Assembly (NCBI GenBank): GCA_013397455.1
Contig: VYZB01000196.1
Span: 381,025 to 445,024 of the forward strand
DNA length: 64,000 nucleotides
Origin: Crotophaga sulcirostris
Taxonomy: Eukaryota; Chordata; Aves; Cuculiformes; Crotophagidae
Direction: 5' to 3'
Shown: piece by piece, positions 55,881 to 64,000 of the stretch
How positions within the stretch are numbered: position 1 is the stretch's first letter
Layout of the letters: the number at the start of each line of letters is the position of its first letter
Notes under the pieces: model-generated
Seen by the model: the letters and a program-made list of their open reading frames with translations, nothing else
Told to the model about the DNA's origin: nothing
Databases searched by the model: none
Position numbers and translations under genes: made by a program

Positions 55881-57722
55881 GTCTGTGCCCTTTCCTCCCC
55901 TTTCTAATGTGCCAAACTATAATTTCATAGGCTTTATTTACAAGAGATATTTCTCAGGAATGTAATCCTTCTTACTCTTCCCCAAAACTTCTCCTCTGTC
56001 CCTTTGTAGACATGATGACCTTCCAGGTAAATTGTGACTGCAGTGGTTTGTACAACTGCAATGTAGGATAGTCTGCGACATCTTCCAAGTGCCATAATGA
56101 TGTGCTGTAAAGATATGGCATAAGGAAGGAGTTGGTCAGTAAGGATATGGCAGAAAATATGCAATGTAATGTCTTTTTTACCTTTGGAATACAGCTGTCC
56201 ATGGACCTGGGGCATCTGTCAAGTTGACCCTCTGAGTCAACTTGATATAACATAGTTAATTGTGATGTCAATAAAGTCAGTGAGAAGTCTATGGTTTTTT
56301 TCCACAATGTATTATTTTGGGTCAGCTTGGTTACTGCTAGAGTTACTGGGAATCTGGGGAACAAGTGAGTTACTGGGTGGGGGGATGTGAATTTGCACTG
56401 TAGGTACAGCACAAAGGAATATGGGTGAGGATTTGCTTTAGCTAGAGGATCATGCAGGCATGAGAACCAATGGGAATAAGCTCCTCATGAGAATATGTCA
56501 ATAAATGTTTGTTTTTCTCCTCTACAGGAGATGCTCTGAACTTCTTAGGGTAAGGATACATGAATACTGGATGTGAAAGGGTGTCGAGGAGGTACAGGAA
56601 AGGGACAAATGAGGGATGCTTCGATTGCCTTGACCCTGAAAGGAAGCTCCCTTGTTCCTCACCCAAAGGAAAAGATCCTTCATGATTGTGGGGCTCACTC
56701 AATGCATAGCTTCACACCCTTTGCAAACCCAGCCATGGCAATTAGTTGTGACTGCTCTTCTGCCTGGCAGTCTGACCCAGAAGTTCTCAACTCAACCCCT
56801 CAGGAAGGGGACGTTTTGTGGCAGTATAACTCCCACATGCTCTCTATTTCTTTCCTTTAAGGAAGATTCCTTTCAACGGAGCTGATTTGGCTTAAGCTGA
56901 AAAGTGAGCTAAACAGGCTACAAGATACTGTGCAGAGAGATCAAAGGGAGTTAAAAATAAGTGAACAAAAGAGGAAATGCATGGGGACAAGAGGGGAAGA
57001 GAGGGGAGCAGCATGAAAGAGAGAGCCAGGGTGAGAGTGTAAAACACACTGCTCACGTAAAAGGTGAAGTCTGCAGAAACTGTGTTATTGTTCATGTGAT
57101 TTTCTCCTAATCAGAGTGTAGAAACAAGAATCACAGGAATATTTTCCCCATGTTGCACTAAAATGCCTATCATTTTCTACCTGAAACTACTAATTCCAGA
57201 ATTATTAGGGGAGCAATTGCCAAAGCACATTTGACTGAATCGCTTTTCCGGGTCCAACTCTTGAAAACCAGAGTGAGGACAGCTTTTGCACTCTCTCTGA
57301 TGGCCAGAAGAGAGCAAGTCTCCAGTCTCAACCAGGAGATCTAACCATGGAAAAACAACCAAGCACAAGCCTTTGGTCCATAGCAGCTTAGAGTAACTAA
57401 GGACAGACAATTTCATGACTCACAGTTAATGCCCTGCACTTTCACCTTTCTTTCGGGGCTTATTCCTTCAGCTCTGGGTTCACAGATAACCCCTGTCTCC
57501 CTTTGGTTGGAATTACCATGGCCTTGTTGGCAAAGGAGAAAAGGAGGTCAGGAGCAGGGAAACAACCAACCAAGGACCATGGAGCTGGTGGGGTCAGAAG
57601 TAGGGTCTTTCAGAAAGCAAAGCCTTTCTTTTTCTACTTCCTTCTGTATTTACTGGGCAGAATTCAAACCCCGTGAGCTTTTTGACTCGCATTACTCCAT
57701 CAAGGATGACAGTGCTTGCATC
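55881..57722. other. unique non-coding stretch
   Basis: About 1.8 kb without a supported feature. Overlapping minus frames at 55934-56412 in two phases, and plus frames at 56573-56885, have no domains. Confidence 0.5.
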
Positions 57723-57826
57723 CATAGAATCATAGATTCATTTGGTTTGGAAGGGACCTTTGAGATCATTGGGTCCAACCATACCTGTCCTCTGTTAAAT
57801 CAGATCCCTGAGCACCTCATAAGCAT
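57723..57826 (-). mobile_element. CR1 3' stub, ATTCTATG-tail, tacct-body subfamily
   Basis: CATAGAATCATAGATTCATT, then GGGACCTTTGAGATCATTGG and ATACCTGTCCTCTGTTAAAT. The 201-codon plus frame at 57429-58034 runs through this stub in antisense, which argues against it being a gene. Confidence 0.88.
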
Positions 57827-59289
57827 CCATGCTTTACATGGGGGAAAGGGGACCACAAGGAGTTTGGCCATGCAAGGCTGTAGATGTTGTTCTGTTGGCT
57901 TAGAGAATATCCCCAACGCTATATTAAGGACAGATCTAAAAAGGATAAAGCTCAGAGTGCTGAGGCAGGATCTATCCTCATTTCCCCCTCATATCTCCCT
58001 CTTCAGTTTTCTCCCAGATGGTATGTGGTGTTAACACCTCAAATCCCATTTAACATGCTGGGGTCTAAATAAGCTGGCCCCATGGCAGATTCACCTTCCA
58101 ATATCCCATAATCTATCTTAAAATCCCAACACAAGCCCATCTACTGCTTATAAACAAACAAACAAATAAAATAACCCAGCTCAACCAACAGCACACAGGG
58201 GTAGAATCTGCAAGTTTCCTTACAAACTACCAACTCAGGCAAACCTGGAGAGCTGGATGAATTCTGATTGACCTGACACCTGCACTTACGAGTAAGATAC
58301 TCCCAAGAGCAACTCAAGAGGAGATGAGACAGTGCCAGGCCTATTTAAAGCAGTGGTTTTAAATTTAATTTCCTAGCTGGGGGAGTTGAGGGAGGGATAG
58401 AAGGCAACAGCTGTCTCATTATACCATTGAGGGTTCCTTAAGTGAAAACTGAATAGATTAGTCATGGAGAAAATTAAGACAAGGTCTTTAAGCCATCAAT
58501 AGCTCCCGATTTGAGTGCGGGAGGGAAGGGAGTTGGTATTTTACTTCAATTTTACTGTCTGGGTTTTCATATTTTATTTTTAAATATGTCTTGAAGCCAG
58601 ATCTAAAAGATATTTTTTTTATCTTTTATTTTTTTTCCAATTCAGAAGTGTTTTTTTTCTCCACCAGTCCTAAGGCTGATCTGTGTGGTTGGAGAAACTT
58701 GCAGAAGACTGCATTGCAGTTTTAGTCAGTGATTTGAGTCTTCTTGCTTTTTCTATTTAAGCAGAAAACCAGAATCAGTTCTCCTGCATTCTACCAAGGG
58801 GCTACATCGAGCAGCTTCAAGCTCCTGAGCACTTGTGTGTTACCTAATATCCTTGACCTAGTCAGTGTCTTCAGCTCCATCCTGTAGCTTCAACAGGAAG
58901 AACTGCAGGTGTCAGAAAAGACATTAACATGGTTTGAAGTCATTATTGATGTTTTGGAGCCTTCCTTGAGAATCTGGATCTCCACATTAGCCATCAAGGG
59001 AGTGATCTGTGTGTGGTCAGTGCTTCTGACTGCTGGTTTGAGGTGATGCCCCTCATGCCTTTCCTAACACTGGTTCTGCTCCAGAGTCCAACCAGGTCTT
59101 TAACTCCTTTGCCAGCTCTATCTCACTTTGTCTTTATGTTCTTCCTTGGCACCCCCCTGAAATATTTGATGCAGCAAGATGAAATGTGGTAGAGAAGGAT
59201 TCCTAAATGGACTGTCTCCAACTGAACCCAATTATTTGCCTGATTTTTGATCAGATCAATTGTCAGCTTAGGGTGATCAAGTAGCTAAG
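57827..59289. other. unique non-coding stretch
   Basis: No gene or repeat recognised. AT-rich with T runs around 58612-58660 and an AAAC repeat near 58154-58168. Confidence 0.5.
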
Positions 59290-59575
59290 GTATTTATTGA
59301 TGGAGAAGATGTTGCGTGAGCATGTCAAGAGCTTTACTGAGGTTAAGCTGTCTTACATCTGCTGCTGCTCCCCTGACCCGCAAGGATCATTACGCTGTCA
59401 CAGGAGGAAATTAGGTTGGTAGGACATGATTTGTTCCTGGGAAATTGAGGACGGATGCTACTTATCCCCTTGCTATTTTCTAGGTGTTAAGAGACAGATT
59501 GCTTGACTGTTCATTCAAAGATTTTTCTGAACATTGAAGTCAAACTGATTTGTCCCTAACTCCCCAGACTCTCCT
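59290..59575 (-). mobile_element. heavily degraded CR1 internal (reverse transcriptase) fragment
   Basis: The complementary order of landmarks fits the CR1 reverse transcriptase region: GAGCTTTACTGAGGTTAAGC, AGGAAATTAGGTTGGTAGGA, CATGATTTGTTCCTGGG and AGTCAAACTGATTTGTCCCT. The frame is destroyed by many changes. It has no 3' end. Boundaries are approximate. Confidence 0.6.
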
Positions 59576-62500
59576 TTCTTTTTACTCTTTTTTTTTTTTT
59601 TTCCAGGAGGATGATGTATTTGCTCGATGATAATAGCTTTGCATTTCTATCAGAATGTGGAGTTTAAATGACGGAGGGTTGTTCTGCAGTGCTGAAGGTC
59701 CTTCCTTCCCTATGGGATGTGGAAGAGGAAGGGCAGATCATCATATAAAGATATAGCAATTATGGTTCCCACATTGTAAAGCTGACTGGGGCAAGTCTGC
59801 TACAAGCTGAGGAGCTCTGTGGCTTTTGCAGATAGAGTGCTGGCAAACATGCTACTTGTTCCTCTGTATTTAAATCAAACCAACCTGTTATTAGGAAAAG
59901 CTATTGCGAGACTAATTGAGAAATAAAATTGAGTAGAGACTTGTTCTTTTTTTTTTTATCCCAAGTATCATTTCTATTGAAATTTTAATTATTTTTTTCT
60001 TTAATAATGTGTCGCTGCATTGTTCTCTCCGTATGCTCTCATTATTATGACTCTGAAAACACAATCAGAGTATCCACTGCTAATTTCATCTTGAAGGCTG
60101 CATTGTGGGGAATTAAAAAATAAAGGTGAGGGGACCTTGTGTTCACTGTTGTTGCTGCAAACAATAGCGAGCAGGGTTCAGACAATACGCTGGATGGGAT
60201 GGCTTTTGTTTCCTGCCTTGAGAGAAAGAACAGGGCACAGAACAAAGCCTGAGCTGAACACTTCATGGAGTACGCTCTGTTGACCAAAATGCAAGGGTCG
60301 CGGTACGTGAATAGCACAAAACAAAAGAGATTTTAATTGCAAACATTGATCATACCCTTTAGTTCTCTGGCAGGGGTTGCTATGGAACCTTGGAAGGTTC
60401 GCTAGCTGCAACTTTCCAAATATTTTTCAGAGACCTTGTCAAAATGACAGAAAGTTGCTTTTTTTCCCAAAAAAACAATAAACAGCTCAGCTTTTTTTTT
60501 CCTTTGTCTTTTTTAAAATTGCAGCAAATCCCTGCTAGCTGTGAAGCTGCTGGTACTCCTCAGACCACAGTTTCACTCTCATATGACCAAGCTGCAGGAA
60601 ACTAGGACTCTTGTATCCCTAGGCTAAAGAGCAAGGAGCTCTCTGACTTTTTCTCTGCTCAAAAATTCTGTTCGGGTAGATAGAGGTAGTAAAAGGTCTA
60701 TGTTGTGGCCTTGCCATAGATCTGCTAGCTGGGGGCTCTCCTGGGAAGCCAGCAGAGAGAGATTACATTTGCCTCTCAGAAAACCTCTGTAAATATCAGG
60801 TTGCAGTGCAAAGAGAGGAACTGCAGCCTCCCGTGAGCACTTTTCTAAGGAGGGTAACGCGGTGCTCTGAGCGGAGGTGGCTAAAGAGCAGCTCTGGGTC
60901 TGTCCATCACACTTACAGGCTGAGCTACAAGCAAAACAAAACAGGGCCAGTTCTCTGATCCTGAGGCCAGCTGGTACAGCACGGTTTGAATTCCTACTGC
61001 TGAGCTCTCTTGTCCCATATCACAATGACTTGGTCCATGTTCTCTGTTGGGAATGGTCCTGGCCTGGGATATCCCTGAGCTGTGCTCTAGCATGGGACCC
61101 CTGGTGGTGAGTGTCATGGCCCTGGTTAAGCTCCTGGTATAGACAAAGCTTACTTAGGCCATGAACAGTTTAACTGTGATGTTTGTTGGATAGAAAACTT
61201 CTTGTCTACTTCTGCTCTGTGGACAGTAGGGATAATGTTAATAATGAACATCACGTCTTAGTTACAAAATAAGCATCTTACGTGCTCAGACACATATGTG
61301 ATACAGGACAAAGCTTAACTGAAATAACAGATACAAATACCCAAGAACTTGTTCATGAACTGCAAACTGCTCAAACACCTTCCTTCCAGTATGTCTGAAG
61401 GTTTCATGACAGCAGCTGAGCTACGCTTAAATGTCCCTTCTGTTGATTTTTTCTCTGCAGTGCCATTCTGACTATCCTTTCTTTACCACGATAAAACATG
61501 TCCTCTGCCTTCTTCTTCCCAAACATTTTCTGTCTCTCTTTGTGCCCTGCCTTTTTTTTTTTCTTGGATATTCACACACTTTTTCTAGTTGGTCCCAGGG
61601 AACTTCCGCTGAAGATTCATCTGGCTTGAAAGAGACATTTACCTATACTCAACAAAGCCTTGACTCTTTTACTGGAGGGAGAAAGGCACACCCAAGGCAT
61701 GGTTAGTTCAAGTCTACATGTAAAATGAATCAAGCAAACTGTACTAGGTGGCATGATATCCAGCCTGGCAGGGTATCTGTCACCACCTCAAAAGGCAACT
61801 ATGTTGGGACCGACAGCACTGGCAGAGCATCCTGAACTGTGCTTTCTGCTCTGCATCCTTAGACTGTTTGCCTTGTAAATCATAGCCGAAAGGACAGGTG
61901 TAAGTGAGGTGGAAAAAGGCAGCTCAGTAAGTACCACTGTGGATACTAGCAGTCAGCTTGGTTTTTTTTATAATGTTTCCATGTTTCTTTAATATTTAAA
62001 CATTTTTACGAGGTTGTTCCTCTGCAGACAATCTTCTCCTTTGCATGGCTCCCACTTCCTGAACGCAAAGCAGTCCCTGAAATGAGAAATGTTGATCTGG
62101 ATCTACACTGTAAACTTTGTTAATGTCAAAGTCCATCCAAGTTTGGCAGCAAATGTAGGTCTGGTTCCTGTCAAAAAAATCCCATGCAGATCCAGCTTGC
62201 TGCCCAGCGTGAGCTTCCCACCACCTTCCTCCAGAGCCACAGGTGAGAGAGACCCCGCCAGTAATATTTGTGGTGGAGGCTGAGGACATGCTACATGCAA
62301 TGATACAGAGAAGGAAAATAGTGTTAGGGCTTACACATTTATTTTCATGTTACTAGAGTAAATAAAAATCTCAGTCCTATGGTGCTTGGTGTTATAGAAG
62401 ACAAAACCAAAATGTGACCGATTTCAGACTAGAGATCTTAATATACAAATCTGTCCAAAAAATGTGTCTGCTTTTAGAAACCTTTGATAATACTGTGGTA

Positions 62501-64000
62501 AAAGAGCAGTAAAAACCAGACTATTTGGAACACAAGATGAAGCACAGAGTTAGGGCTCTCAGTGTGCTGTCGGTGACTGCACTGGTTGTGAAGGAAGATG
62601 AAGAAAGGCAGATCTGGGTTGCATCCTACATCGCTCCCTTCAGCACACCACCTCTAGCTGATCCTTCAGCATGGTCTGATTATGACCTGATGAAATGAGG
62701 TTAAGCGCAGTGTTGGCAATGGAGAGCTGTCAAACCAAGCAGGATATGTACATTTCCAGTACCTCCCCTCCTTCTCCAAGTTGCTTGATGTGCAAGCTCA
62801 TTCCAGATATCAACAGGAATAAAGATTGGGGCTCTAACAAACCAAAGGCAGCCTTGCTGATGGGAAGCAGATACAGACAGAGTGCTTGGCTCCTGTTAAG
62901 CCCTGACATCTGCTCGTTGAGTGGCCTTGGTGGCTTATATATGGAGAACAGCTCTGAGCTGGCCTGGGAAACTCAGCAGCTTGCTAGGGTCTTCAGTGCC
63001 ACCCTGGCACTGCAGGCGATGTCAGCTGGCTGTGATGTAGGGTGGTCTCAAAAAAAGGGAAACTATAAACGCTACTGCAGGGAGATCATTTATAATAAAT
63101 TTAAGCAGCTTTTACAGTTATTTACCCAGAGATCTGTCAAATATCTGGAGTTTGTCTCTGGTTTGAATGTAGAGTTTCTTGCTGTGCTCTTGTGTATGTG
63201 TGCAAGCACAAGTTTTGGCTGAGAGATGCTGTTGCTTTAAAACCTTACCAGTGTTTTCAAGTTTCCAGCCCTTCAGGGACAATCTCACAGAATAACACCA
63301 GCTTCCTGTAAACATCTGAAGCCCTTGCTCAGCCTGACTCATCTCCCAACAAGTCCTTACAGCCAGCACCCCTTATGGGCTGACTCTCTATAGCTCCCTC
63401 CACAGCGCTTTCCTTACACTGTCTGAGCAGCTGAACTCACCATAACCCAGTCTCTAATGAACAGGGAATTAAACTGGGATTTTAAGCTGCCAGCATCTGG
63501 GCTTTCTTTCCCAAAGAACCACGAATATAGCAAAAACCTCATCATCCTGCCCAATCAAATCCAGCTTTGTAAAGGGGCTTTTAGTCCTGTGAATGCCTGA
63601 AGACAACAGTACCTGACTTTTACCTTTCCTATCCCGATAAAGCACTAAATAGATTTGTTTTGCTGCAATGAACCTGCTAATGGATTTTATTATGTTTGTC
63701 CTAATGCTGCCATAAATTCTCCCAAATTTATTTCAAGTTTGCTTGAAAACCTCATTTGCCTAATTGTAATAATAAAAAAACCCCATCATATGCAGATGTC
63801 TACCTTCTTTTTCAGACTCAATTTACTTTCAATTAACAGTGATTCACAGGCTGGTTTTTTTGGGAGGGGGAGGCACACAAGCAGTCGTTAGAGAAAAGTT
63901 GTGTATGTCAGGTGACATTCTGGAGCTATTAAAAACCCGTCATATTTCAGCATAAGCAATAGACATAATCCATTGCCCCAATCTGGTTGTGTAAATCTGT
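59576..64000. other. unique non-coding stretch to window end
   Basis: 4.4 kb without a recognised gene or mobile element. T runs lie at 59588-59602 (followed by CCAGG) and 59948-59957. The blocks at 60000-60350 and 63640-63790 look like conserved non-coding DNA. Short frames on both strands at 61996-62300 are discussed as a weak exon candidate. The 175-codon plus frame at 62695-63222 has no recognisable domain and no initiation or splice context that supports it. Confidence 0.5.

Noticed and set aside
57429..58034. 201-codon plus-strand frame, longest gap-free frame in the window
   Set aside because: It runs through a CR1 stub in antisense at 57723-57826 and shows no domain.
62695..63222. 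175-codon plus-strand frame
   Set aside because: No recognisable domain and composition like surrounding non-coding DNA; no partner exons seen.

Overview
The window looks like non-coding nuclear DNA from a bird. The main evidence is a large set of CR1 non-LTR retrotransposon fragments. They are 5'-truncated, and many end in the octamer tail typical of avian CR1 (repeats of ATTCTATG). I found no protein-coding gene, exon set, tRNA, rRNA, CRISPR array, prokaryotic element or endogenous retrovirus that I can support. The longer open frames are CR1 remnants, antisense shadows of CR1, microsatellite artefacts or frames opened by the assembly gap. Base composition looks AT-rich with many oligo-T and oligo-A runs, as expected of a gene desert or a very large intron.

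Layout. From 1 to 33.2 kb the DNA is rich in CR1, including nine of twelve copies of one homogeneous subfamily. These copies carry a changed 3' tail (repeats of TACTGTGA in place of ATTCTATG) and a nearly identical end of ORF2 and 3' UTR. One 355-base assembly gap (3497-3851) lies inside such a copy. At 15.3-16.3 kb a young minus-strand copy has split an older plus-strand CR1. At 25.9-26.1 kb there is a zoned CCATN pentanucleotide array. From 33.2 to 43.1 kb mobile DNA nearly vanishes, with only one eroded CR1 scrap. From 43.1 to 51.1 kb CR1 returns, including a copy that ends at a perfect 26-bp palindrome at 50332-50357. From 51.1 kb to the end only older and decayed CR1 pieces remain. Several unique stretches in the right half have the AT-rich, homeodomain-site-rich look of conserved non-coding elements, but this cannot be tested without an alignment.

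The bird lineage is not certain. Many homogeneous CR1 copies would suit a clade with late CR1 expansion, such as woodpeckers and relatives or hornbills and hoopoes, but that is inference. No new multi-gene system is visible. The most notable items are the altered-tail CR1 subfamily with recurrent truncation points, the nested insertion with an apparent loss of about 100 bp of host element, the palindromic CR1 junction, and the transposon-poor block. CR1 boundaries are read by eye and may be off by several bases, more for the old copies.
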